IMG/VR virus record: IMGVR_UViG_3300021962_000101
Location: 1 to 62,677 of that record
Direction: 5' to 3' (one strand)
Source of the DNA: a virus
DNA: 62,677 nucleotides
Within the stretch, counting starts at the first letter, position 1. Every line of letters begins with the position of its first letter. Made by a program: the position numbers and the translations under genes. Below are positions 33,656 to 40,752 of this stretch, in pieces. The notes under the pieces are model-generated. The model worked only from the letters and a program-made list of their open reading frames with translations. It was not told where the DNA came from and did not search any database.

Positions 33656-34636
33656 TTAATTGATGTTATAAGTGGCAGCTATGAATGTATTGGATGTAAA
33701 TGATCCACTACCAGTGAATGTATGTATTGAATAACCACCAGATGATGAATAGTTTCCACCAGCAGCACCTTGACTACCAGTATAACGAATGATTACAATA
33801 CCAGAACCGCCGGCACCGCCAGTTTTTCCTATACTACCATCAAAATTTCCACCGCCACCTCCACCACCCGTGTTAGTAGTTCCTGCAACACCAGTTGCGC
33901 TACCGCCGGATCCGTTACCACCACTTACCCCTGGAGTTCCTGGACCACCAAGACAAACACCACCACCAGTTCCATTTCCTGCACCACCGCCACCAGCATA
34001 TGTTACTGGTGAACCAGAATAAGGTGATGCAGTACCAAGGCCGCCAGTGCCCGTTGCTGGATATCCAGAACTATATGCTCCTCCAGAACTACCAGCTCCA
34101 CCGGCACCGCCACCACCACCGCCTGTTGCATTAGATCCTAAACCTGGAGATGAAGCTGAACCGCCATTATTTCCTTGACCTGGAGTTCCTGATCCGCCTG
34201 CGCCCGAGTTAGCACCGCCACCAGAACCCCCAGCACGACCAGTGCCCACACTTGAAGGTGGAGTTTCACCGCCGCCACCACCGCCACCAGTGGCTGTTAT
34301 AGATGGACCAAATATTGAATTACCTCCATCGCCACCTTGACCTGGACTAACATAAGCATTACCTGGTCCACCACCACCAACAGTTACGGTGTATGGTGTT
34401 CCCGTTGTTATAGAAAATCCTGTTCCAGTTAAAAATCCACCGGCACCGCCGCCGCCAGCATATCGACTACCTCCACCGCCACCACCAGCGACTACAAGAT
34501 AATCTACTGAAGTTGGTCCTGCAGCTTGGCCAGCAACAGTTTGTGTTAGTCCAACTGGAAAAGCATAACCATCTGGTCTAACACCTTTTTTATTGACTGA
34601 TGTAAAAGTTAATAAATTTGCTGAACGAACTGCCAT
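33656..34636 (-). CDS. Glycine-rich adhesin-like protein, copy 4 (326 aa)
   Basis: It has a longer N-terminus (MAVRSANLLTFTSVNKKG) before RPDGYAFPVGL, then DYLVVAGGGGGG, FSITTGTPYTVTVGGGGPG and the ASPYSGSPVTYAGGGG node. The C-terminus is SGIVIIRYTGSQGAAGGNYS with SIHTFTGSGSF. Its loops include ETPPSSVGTGRAGG and GGVCLGGPGTPG. It is the only glycine-rich gene in the middle cassette. The start overlaps the stop of the cap gene by one base, indicating coupled translation. Confidence 0.72.
   Translation of the reverse strand: MAVRSANLLTFTSVNKKGVRPDGYAFPVGLTQTVAGQAAGPTSVDYLVVAGGGGGGSRYAGGGGAGGFLTGTGFSITTGTPYTVTVGGGGPGNAYVSPGQGGDGGNSIFGPSITATGGGGGGGETPPSSVGTGRAGGSGGGANSGAGGSGTPGQGNNGGSASSPGLGSNATGGGGGGAGGAGSSGGAYSSGYPATGTGGLGTASPYSGSPVTYAGGGGAGNGTGGGVCLGGPGTPGVSGGNGSGGSATGVAGTTNTGGGGGGGNFDGSIGKTGGAGGSGIVIIRYTGSQGAAGGNYSSSGGYSIHTFTGSGSFTSNTFIAATYNIN
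34362..34441. repeat. 80-base perfect direct repeat, copy B (partner 32095-32174)
   Basis: Partner of 32095-32174, 2267 bases away, with two unrelated fibre genes in between. Confidence 0.95.
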
Positions 34637-34974
34637 TATGTAATCTCTGAACCAAAAGCTGCGATTGAAATTGATGCTGAACTTGCATTTGCTGCAAGCA
34701 CCATACCTGCATTAGCGGTCAGACCTAATGTAAGAACAATTGTGTCTGCGGCAGGTACAGTTGCACCACGAACAATAAATGTTGCTGCTGGTGCTGAAGC
34801 ATTAAATTCTGAATTGTTCATCAAAGCTAAACTGTAAGAAGCATTAGATGCTGTTTGATTACAAATTGTAATTGATGAAAATACTGTTGAAGTTGCTGCT
34901 GGCACAACATACACATTTGTCTGCGTATTTGCAGATGGGTTGATTGCGCCTAATCGTTTATATGTTTGTGCCAT
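34636..34974 (-). CDS. Cap-type beta module protein, copy 2 (112 aa)
   Basis: Same pattern as the other cap proteins: YKRLGAINPSANTQTNVYVV, PAATSTVFSSITICNQTAS, SYSLALMNNSEF, FIVRGATVPAADTIVLTLGL and the ending SISIAAFGSEIT. It lies between a 99-residue shaft protein and glycine-rich copy 4, sharing one base with the latter. The repeated order shaft, cap, glycine-rich protein supports a common complex. Confidence 0.65.
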   Translation of the reverse strand: MAQTYKRLGAINPSANTQTNVYVVPAATSTVFSSITICNQTASNASYSLALMNNSEFNASAPAATFIVRGATVPAADTIVLTLGLTANAGMVLAANASSASISIAAFGSEIT

Positions 34975-34980
34975 ATGTTT

Positions 34981-35280
34981 TTACATTCCTGATAACATGA
35001 AAATGTTTGGTATTGAAGTTGTTGCCGTGTTAGCGGTTGAAAATCCTGAGTTAGCATAACTTGCCGCTGAGTTAGCTACTGCAAAACCTGAGTTAGCATA
35101 AGATGCTGATGAATTGGCAACTGCAAATCCTGAGTTAGCATATGCAGCTGCTGAATTTGCGATTGCAGTAGGCAACAGACCACTTTGCAACTTTGCTAAG
35201 GTAATTGTATTGTCTGCAATGTCAGCAGCAACAACTGTGCCGTCTGCGATTGAATCTGCGTTTACTTTATTGAGTGCCAT
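34981..35280 (-). CDS. Short heptad shaft protein (99 aa)
   Basis: The first 40 residues (NADSIADGTVVAADIADNTI, LAKLQSG) are a common fibre linker with a TI-x-LAKL turn, followed by six Ala-Asn-Ser heptads (about 43-88) and a hydrophobic end (IPNIFMLSGM). It is much shorter than the other shafts and has no cap of its own, but the cap gene follows 6 bases later. It has no Shine-Dalgarno site; a late octamer lies 7 bases upstream in non-coding DNA. Confidence 0.65.
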   Translation of the reverse strand: MALNKVNADSIADGTVVAADIADNTITLAKLQSGLLPTAIANSAAAYANSGFAVANSSASYANSGFAVANSAASYANSGFSTANTATTSIPNIFMLSGM

Positions 35281-35287
35281 AGTGGTC

Positions 35288-35295
35288 TATTTATT
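35288..35295 (-). promoter_or_regulatory. Late-promoter-like octamer AATAAATA, 7 bases before the 99-aa shaft gene
   Basis: It is in a 27-base non-coding gap and would start an almost leaderless transcript of the middle cassette. Confidence 0.55.
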
Positions 35296-35307
35296 CTATT
35301 TTTCTAA

Positions 35308-35715
35308 TTAATCTTTTGTTGGTGCTGGGCCTTCAGATTTAGGAAACTTTTCTTTAACTTCTTTAATCGTATTAAACCACTCTGAATTTTTCAATTCAAC
35401 ACCTTCATTGATAGCGTGCCACAACATATCAAGTTGTTCAAACCCATCAGGGTAATGACGGCACCTATCGTATGCATACTGATAATGTTTTGCCAATTTT
35501 TCTTGGAAAACAATTTCTTCATCAATCTCAGCTTTTGTTGGTGCTGATAAACCATCAGGGTGATACCACTTATGATAAGTAACAACACCACCAGACATTG
35601 CAATTTCAAAAGTGCAACCAGGTCTTAAAGCCTTAATTGCAGTATCAATTCCTACCGGCATTCCATTCTCAGCTGAAAAGTTTTTCATCACATCACTTGC
35701 GTTATTTAAATCCAT
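35308..35715 (-). CDS. XkdW-like or fibre-assembly-type protein (135 aa)
   Basis: The middle has VTYHKWYHPDGLSAPTKAEI and the C-terminal half has YAYDRCRHYPDGFEQLDMLW followed by EWFNTIKEVKEKFPK. The R-x(2)-YP-x(3)-EQLDMLW pattern is typical of small proteins encoded beside phage fibres (XkdW or fibre-assembly type). It may help fold or attach the surrounding fibre proteins. It is soluble, with no signal or membrane segment, and lies 16 bases after the 131-residue gene. Confidence 0.6.
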   Translation of the reverse strand: MDLNNASDVMKNFSAENGMPVGIDTAIKALRPGCTFEIAMSGGVVTYHKWYHPDGLSAPTKAEIDEEIVFQEKLAKHYQYAYDRCRHYPDGFEQLDMLWHAINEGVELKNSEWFNTIKEVKEKFPKSEGPAPTKD

Positions 35716-35731
35716 TTTATACTCCTAATAA

Positions 35732-36127
35732 TTAAATTGTCATTTCAACATGACTTAATGTTGCTTCATCCCAACGATACATCTTAGGTGGATTTCCTGT
35801 GCCAGCATCAGCTGGCATATCAACGGGTGCTTTCCATTGGCAAGTTTCTTCAACTAATACCCATGATGGATATGGTTTAGGTGCAATGAAAGCATCACGA
35901 CCCGCATCGTATGTCATACCAATACCGGCATAATTTTTACGAATGTTATTGTTGTAACTTGTTTGTTTCCAATAAACATCATCATGCACACCATGAACAC
36001 CTTCAAGGTATGTGATGCCTATTGCTTCTACTTCTTTGCCTGTGCCATCAACGCAGTTCCAGTTATCAACAACGGATACATGAAGAACTTCGTTTGTAGC
36101 TTTATTAATTTTTGCGAAATGTGCCAT
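35732..36127 (-). CDS. Conserved fibre-region protein of aquatic T4-like phages (131 aa)
   Basis: The start is placed at ATG 36127 (MAHFAKINKATNEVL) because GGAGG lies nine bases upstream; an in-frame ATG 15 bases earlier has no site. The body has YWKQTSYNNNIRKNYAGIGM, TYDAGRDAFIAPKPYPSWVL and a CQWKAPVDMP ending region, a pattern I recognise from many marine myoviruses in which the RKN(Y/F)AGIG and PYPSW motifs are conserved. No function is known to me. Its place next to an XkdW-like gene inside the fibre cluster suggests an assembly or structural role. Confidence 0.65.
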   Translation of the reverse strand: MAHFAKINKATNEVLHVSVVDNWNCVDGTGKEVEAIGITYLEGVHGVHDDVYWKQTSYNNNIRKNYAGIGMTYDAGRDAFIAPKPYPSWVLVEETCQWKAPVDMPADAGTGNPPKMYRWDEATLSHVEMTI

Positions 36128-36163
36128 TTTTTTAACCTCCAAAATAGTATAAAATGATACTTA

Positions 36164-36171
36164 TATTTATG
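36164..36171 (-). promoter_or_regulatory. Late promoter CATAAATA for the 131-aa and 135-aa genes
   Basis: It lies in the gap after glycine-rich copy 5, 36 bases before the chosen start, with GGAGG in the leader. Confidence 0.75.
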
Positions 36172-36204
36172 CTATTCTTATTGTGATATTATTTTTTTTA
36201 CCTA

Positions 36205-37113
36205 TTAATCTATGATGTAACCCGTTGTGTTAGCACTAAAGGCTGAATCACCGGTGAATCTATGTATAGAGTATCCACCTGATGATGAATAATTTCCACC
36301 AGCAGCTGCTTGAGCACCAAGATAACGAATGATTACAACACCTGAACCACCTGAACCAGAAGAACCAGTAACGCCAGAAGCATCACTACCACAACCACCA
36401 CCTCCACTTCCAGTATTATTTGGAGCTGAACCTGCATTTCCAGTTTGAGCACTACCTGCACCTCCACCGCCCGATCCACCAGGAGCTTGCACAGGAGTAT
36501 TGTATCCCCCACCACCACCGCCGCCAGCATATGTTACTGGTGAACCTGAATATGGTGATGCAGTACCATTACCACCAGCGCCACCTTGATATGGAGTCCC
36601 CGCAGGACCGTCTTGACCTACTGCACCAGAACCTCCGCCGCCACCCGAGCGAAATCCACCAGCAGTACCACCAGCATTACCTTGACCTGGAGTTCCTGGC
36701 CCACCAGCATTAGTTGACGCTGAACCTCCACCACCTGAACCACCAGAAAATCCTACACCGTTATTACGACCGCCGCCACCACCAACAGCTGTTAATGATG
36801 AAAAAACTGAATTTGATCCATTACTACCGCTACTGCTTGCAGCACCACCTGGACCTCCAGCACCTACTGTAATAGAATAAGATGTTCCTTGTGTTACAGA
36901 AAACCCTGCACCAGTTAAGAAACCACCTGCACCGCCACCACCGGCAGCTTGATTTGCTCCAGCAGCTAAATCTCTTCCACCACCACCTCCACCAGCGACA
37001 ACAAGATAATCAACCAATAAATTACCACCACTAGTTAGTCCTGTTGGAAACGTGTATCCACTTGGTCTCACAAGAGCAAAATTCTTAGAAGCTTTTAAAA
37101 ATTCAATTCCCAT
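36205..37113 (-). CDS. Glycine-rich adhesin-like protein, copy 5 (302 aa)
   Basis: It carries RPSGYTFPTGL, DYLVVAGGGGGG, AGGFLTGAGFSVTQGTSYSI and the ASPYSGSPVTYAGGGGGG node; the end reads SGVVIIRYLGAQAAAGGNYS with SIHRFTGDSAF and finishes in Asp rather than Asn. Loops such as LAAGANQAAGG and QDGPAGTPYQGG are private to this copy. It is the last glycine-rich gene of the first cassette, followed by a 60-base gap with a late promoter for the next genes. Confidence 0.72.
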   Translation of the reverse strand: MGIEFLKASKNFALVRPSGYTFPTGLTSGGNLLVDYLVVAGGGGGGRDLAAGANQAAGGGGAGGFLTGAGFSVTQGTSYSITVGAGGPGGAASSSGSNGSNSVFSSLTAVGGGGGRNNGVGFSGGSGGGGSASTNAGGPGTPGQGNAGGTAGGFRSGGGGGSGAVGQDGPAGTPYQGGAGGNGTASPYSGSPVTYAGGGGGGGYNTPVQAPGGSGGGGAGSAQTGNAGSAPNNTGSGGGGCGSDASGVTGSSGSGGSGVVIIRYLGAQAAAGGNYSSSGGYSIHRFTGDSAFSANTTGYIID

Positions 37114-37121
37114 TTTGTTCT

Positions 37122-38045
37122 TTAATTTACGATGTACGTTGTTGGGCCAGAGTTAGCACTAAAAGTACCATCACCATTGAATGTATGTATAGAGTAACCA
37201 CCACTTGAACTATAATTTCCACCTGCAGCTGCTTGAGTTCCAAGATAGCGAATGATTACAATTCCTGAACCACCAGCAGCAGCACCAGTATTAACACCGC
37301 CGCCTCCAGCACCACCGCCAGTATTGGTTGAACCACCACCACCATTACCAGGACCGCCACCACCTGGAGCAGTTGCTGGAGATGATACTTGAAAATTTCC
37401 ACCCGTACCAGCTGGTGTGCCAGTAACAGGATAACCGCCACCGCCACCGCCACCAGCATATGTTACTGGTGTACCACTCAATGGTGATGCTAAACCAGAA
37501 CCACCGTCACCTCCTCTATTTTGACCTGGTGTTCCACCACTACCAACAGAGCCAGCCCCACCGCCACCTCCGCCACCAACAGCAGGATTAAGTGGAGATA
37601 TTTGAGCACCATTATTTCCTTGACCTGGAGTTCCAAGTCCAAAACCATTTTGTTGTCTTGCGCCACCACCAGAACCACCGTCTGCATATGGAGTTACAGA
37701 ACCACCGCCACCACGGCCACCACCAATAGCAACTATAGCTGGACCGAATATTGAATTTGATCCATTAGCAGCAGGTGTACCAGGATATCCACCACCTGAA
37801 CCACCACCACCTACTGTAACAGTTCTAGATGTTCCTGTTGTCATCGTGGCACCAGATGCAGTTAAAAAACCACCAGCACCAGCACCGCCACCCAAATTTT
37901 CACCGCCACCACCACCACCTGCAACTACAAGATAATCAATTGTTAAATCAGCAGGAAAACCACCTAAACCGGTTGGAAAATTATATCCACTCGGCCTAAT
38001 TAATTTGCCAACTTTATTTGCTTTTATAAATTTAATTGCTGACAT
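37122..38045 (-). CDS. Glycine-rich adhesin-like protein, copy 6 (307 aa)
   Basis: The order is RPSGYNFPTGL, DYLVVAGGGGGG, AGGFLTASGATMTTGTSRTV, the node ASPLSGTPVTYAGGGGGG, and SGIVIIRYLGTQAAAGGNYS with SIHTFNGDGTF. The AGATMTTGTSR segment replaces the TGFSIT strand of most copies. It is packed 2 bases from copy 7 and 8 from copy 5, so the three are probably translated from one message. Confidence 0.72.
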   Translation of the reverse strand: MSAIKFIKANKVGKLIRPSGYNFPTGLGGFPADLTIDYLVVAGGGGGGENLGGGAGAGGFLTASGATMTTGTSRTVTVGGGGSGGGYPGTPAANGSNSIFGPAIVAIGGGRGGGGSVTPYADGGSGGGARQQNGFGLGTPGQGNNGAQISPLNPAVGGGGGGGAGSVGSGGTPGQNRGGDGGSGLASPLSGTPVTYAGGGGGGGYPVTGTPAGTGGNFQVSSPATAPGGGGPGNGGGGSTNTGGGAGGGGVNTGAAAGGSGIVIIRYLGTQAAAGGNYSSSGGYSIHTFNGDGTFSANSGPTTYIVN

Positions 38046-38047
38046 TT

Positions 38048-38983
38048 TTAATTGATAAGATAATTCGTTAAGTTGGAACGGAAAGTTCCATCACCAGTAA
38101 AAGTATGTATTGATGTTGCACCAGGAGCTGGATTAGAATAATTACCACCAGCAGCTGCTTGAGCACCAGAATAACGAATGATTACAATACCTGAGCCACC
38201 GTTACCACCTGAACCTGTTTGGCCACCACCTTGACCGCCAGCGTCACCACCAGTGCCAGTATTAGCTGGGCCTGCACCACCGTCAGAACCACCTGGAGGT
38301 CTTGCTACGTTTTCTCCGCCATTTCCACCAGTTGAATATGTTACTGGACTACCTGAGTATGGCGATGCAGTACCTGATCCTGCGCCACCTTTACCACCAG
38401 GATTTCCACCTCTACTAGCACCTGCACCACCAGAACCTCCACCACCAGCACCAAGTGTTTGTCCTGCACCACCATCAGTTCCTTGACCTGGTGTTCCAAG
38501 TCCACCAGAACCACCCACTGCACCGCCGCCACCTGAACCACCGTTATAACCACCCGGTGTTGCAGGTGTTGCTGTTGGTCCTGAAGGATTTCCTGAACCA
38601 CCTCCACCACCAGCAATTGCAGTCAATGAAGAAAATACACTATTAAATCCGTTAGCACCATGTGTTCCAGGAGCTGGAGAACCAGATAAACTTCCCACAT
38701 TAGGACCACCTGCGCCACCTGCACCTACTGTAATAGAATAAGAAGTGCCTCTTGCAATTGCAAATGATGTACCAGTTAAAAATCCACCTGCACCTCCACC
38801 GCCGCCACCACCAGCATTATATACACCGCTGCCGGCACCACCAGCGCCAGCGATTACAAGATAATCAACAGATGTTGGGCCATTATCATTATCTCCAGCA
38901 TTAGTGATTCCGGTTGGAAATGCGTATCCACTAGGTCTTACAAAAGAACCAGTTGGAGAAGTTTTTAGAAATAGTATCGACAT
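38048..38983 (-). CDS. Glycine-rich adhesin-like protein, copy 7 (311 aa)
   Basis: It has RPSGYAFPTGI, then SVDYLVIAGAGGAG with an unusual SGVYNAGGGGGGGAGG run, FAIARGTSYSITVGAGGAGG, and a node that has changed to ASPYSGSPVTYSTGGNGG. The end is SGIVIIRYSGAQAAAGGNYS with PAPGATSIHTF. It is the most divergent of the seven. It follows two cap genes and starts the glycine-rich run of the first cassette. Confidence 0.72.
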   Translation of the reverse strand: MSILFLKTSPTGSFVRPSGYAFPTGITNAGDNDNGPTSVDYLVIAGAGGAGSGVYNAGGGGGGGAGGFLTGTSFAIARGTSYSITVGAGGAGGPNVGSLSGSPAPGTHGANGFNSVFSSLTAIAGGGGGSGNPSGPTATPATPGGYNGGSGGGGAVGGSGGLGTPGQGTDGGAGQTLGAGGGGSGGAGASRGGNPGGKGGAGSGTASPYSGSPVTYSTGGNGGENVARPPGGSDGGAGPANTGTGGDAGGQGGGQTGSGGNGGSGIVIIRYSGAQAAAGGNYSNPAPGATSIHTFTGDGTFRSNLTNYLIN

Positions 38984-38999
38984 ATCACCTCAGATAAAC

Positions 39000-39341
39000 T
39001 TAGGTGATTTCAACACCGAACGCTTGAAAAGAGATACTCGCTGAGTTTGTGTTTGCGGCTAATACTGCACCAGCAGGTAATGATAAACTCAAAGTAAGTG
39101 TCGCAGCGTCTGATGCTGGTATCGTGCTACCACGAATAATAAAATACATTCCATTAGAAGCTGGACTTGCAAAGTTAGCAGATGGCATCACAATCAAACT
39201 ATATGAAGCATTTGATGCTGATTGATTTGCAATCTGAACTGAATTAATTACTGACGAAGTTGCAGCAGGAACCACATACACATTACTTTGTGTATTTGCG
39301 GATGGGTTTACTTGACCAAGAATTTTATAGGTATTAGGCAT
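39000..39341 (-). CDS. Cap-type beta module protein, copy 3 (113 aa)
   Basis: It reads YKILGQVNPSANTQSNVYVV, PAATSSVINSVQIANQSAS, SYSLIVMPSANF, YFIIRGSTIPASDAATLTLS and ends SISFQAFGVEIT. It is closest in sequence to cap copies 1 and 2. It shares one base with the next cap gene (copy 4), giving a tandem pair unique to the first cassette. Confidence 0.65.
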   Translation of the reverse strand: MPNTYKILGQVNPSANTQSNVYVVPAATSSVINSVQIANQSASNASYSLIVMPSANFASPASNGMYFIIRGSTIPASDAATLTLSLSLPAGAVLAANTNSASISFQAFGVEIT

Positions 39342-39688
39342 TATGTTAACTCTACTCCAAATACGTTGAACGATACGTTAGCAGCAGTTTCACCTGAAAC
39401 AACAGCATTATTTACTGCAACAATGACCGATGCATTTAATGTAACACCTGGTGACAAAATCATTGTGTCTGCTCTAGGAATCGTAACACCTTTTATCATA
39501 TAATGTTTGTTTGCTAATGTTTCATTGATTGGTCTAATCATAATATCTACGTTAGCATTAGCTGAACTTTGATTACAAATAGTAATTGTGCTAATGATTG
39601 CAGATGTTGCTGCAGGAACCACATACACATTACTTAGTGTGTTTGCAGTTGGTAATGTTTGACCTAAAATTTTATATGCTGTTGGCAT
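39341..39688 (-). CDS. Cap-type beta module protein, copy 4 (115 aa)
   Basis: It reads YKILGQTLPTANTLSNVYVV, PAATSAIISTITICNQSSA, IMIRPINETLANKHYMIKGV, TIPRADTMILSPGV and ends NVSFNVFGVELT. The RPINETLANKHYMIKGVTIP stretch is closest to the fused cap domain of the 311-residue fibre protein (RPSTEALAAKHYIVKGITLP), so two subtypes of the module exist and both occur in this cluster. Confidence 0.65.
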   Translation of the reverse strand: MPTAYKILGQTLPTANTLSNVYVVPAATSAIISTITICNQSSANANVDIMIRPINETLANKHYMIKGVTIPRADTMILSPGVTLNASVIVAVNNAVVSGETAANVSFNVFGVELT

Positions 39689-40389
39689 TATGACCCCATT
39701 GCTGTAAAGAAAAACGGATGAGCATCCACACCCGTTACCACTTGTGTTGTTACTGTATTAATTCTACCATTTGCAGAAACAGTAATGATTGGATAATAGG
39801 CTGAATTGCCGTATGTACCAGTAGTAATGTTTATATTAGTAACATCGGTGTTTGCTTGAGCAAAAGCACCGTTAGCATAAACTGCAGCAGAACCACCAGT
39901 ATTAGCAGCTGCAAAAGCAGAGTTTGCATACGATGCGGCACCGATGACGTTGTTTGCTTGACCGAAAGCCGCATTGGCATAACTTGCCGCTGAGTTGGCT
40001 ACTGCAAAAGAACTGTTAGCATAAGTTGCCGCTGAATTAGCTGCAGCAGAAGGTAAAACACCAGAAGCTAACTTAGATGCAGTAATTGTACCATCTGGTA
40101 TTTGTGAATTCAGTAAATTGTTATATGTAATTATCGTTGTTGCACGATATGTAACAATAATGTTATTTGCGCCAGAAGAAGGTGCCTCAGTAAATGTGAT
40201 TACACCATTGGCAACAGAATATGAATTTATTGGATCCTGTTGAATACTATTAACAAGAACCTCAATCGCATTTGGGTCTTGAATGCCTGTTTGTGTTAAC
40301 GAAAATTGTGTGCAAGAACCCGTACCGTTGAACCTTTCGGTTGAAACAATAAAAGAACCTACACCAGGCTGGTTGCCAAGGTATGACAT
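39688..40389 (-). CDS. Fibre shaft protein with anchor and heptads (233 aa)
   Basis: The start is placed at ATG 40389 (MSYLGNQPGVGSF), which follows GGAG by eleven bases and lies two bases past the upstream stop; an earlier in-frame ATG lies inside the upstream gene. Residues 1-100 are a fibre anchor similar to that of the 311-residue protein (NGTGSCTQFSLTQTG, AIEVLVNSIQQDP, VITFTEAPSSGANNIIVTY). Ala-Asn-Ser heptads span about 120-185. The C-terminus carries YGNSAYYPIITVSANGRI. It heads the first adhesin cassette; its cap is a separate gene just after. Confidence 0.72.
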   Translation of the reverse strand: MSYLGNQPGVGSFIVSTERFNGTGSCTQFSLTQTGIQDPNAIEVLVNSIQQDPINSYSVANGVITFTEAPSSGANNIIVTYRATTIITYNNLLNSQIPDGTITASKLASGVLPSAAANSAATYANSSFAVANSAASYANAAFGQANNVIGAASYANSAFAAANTGGSAAVYANGAFAQANTDVTNINITTGTYGNSAYYPIITVSANGRINTVTTQVVTGVDAHPFFFTAMGS

Positions 40390-40390
40390 A

Positions 40391-40717
40391 TTATGTAATC
40401 TCCAAAACCGATACAATCACATCAGCAGAATTTGTTGCAGATGTTTGTACTTGCATATAATCTCCAGCTTCCATAACAAGTTTTTGGTCACCACCAATTG
40501 GTACTAATGCGCCACCATTAGAGATAGTCGCATTTTGTAGCATGAAATATGTTGTACCACCAGAAACAACAGTTACATTACAACTAATTGGTGATGAAGT
40601 TGTGTTACCAATCGTCATACCAATAATTGTGGACTGTGTTGCTGTTGGGCCAACATACGCATTAGCTGCAGTAGTGCTAGCGTTTTTCAAAAAATAATTT
40701 TTAAAATTGTTTGCCAT
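40391..40717 (-). CDS. Cap-type beta module protein, divergent copy 5 (108 aa)
   Basis: It is a distant member of the cap family, with YFLKNASTTAANAYVGPTAT, STIIGMTIGNTTSSPISCNV, YFMLQNATISNGGALVPIGG and an ending VIVSVLEIT. The size and strand order match but most family residues are changed. It is the first gene of a late transcript (TATAAATA 28 bases upstream and an AAGGAA site), directly ahead of the first adhesin cassette. Confidence 0.6.
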   Translation of the reverse strand: MANNFKNYFLKNASTTAANAYVGPTATQSTIIGMTIGNTTSSPISCNVTVVSGGTTYFMLQNATISNGGALVPIGGDQKLVMEAGDYMQVQTSATNSADVIVSVLEIT

Positions 40718-40744
40718 TGAATAAATTCCTTAGTATTAATTCAC

Positions 40745-40752
40745 TATTTATA
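40745..40752 (-). promoter_or_regulatory. Late promoter TATAAATA at the head of the adhesin array
   Basis: The exact octamer lies in non-coding DNA, with a 27-base leader and an AAGGAA site before the 108-residue gene. It is the first promoter of the array that I can see in the direction of transcription. Confidence 0.8.

Noticed and set aside
30504-34441. 80-base matching tracts as template and variable repeats of a diversity-generating retroelement
   Set aside because: The tracts are perfectly identical, with no adenine-biased differences, and no reverse transcriptase gene is visible.
29693-38646. Long plus-strand frames rich in Pro, His or Leu opposite the glycine-rich genes (for example 29944-30333 and 33789-34022)
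   Set aside because: They are mirror images of GGT/GGC-rich codons on the minus strand, have no start signals and change with the composition of the real genes.
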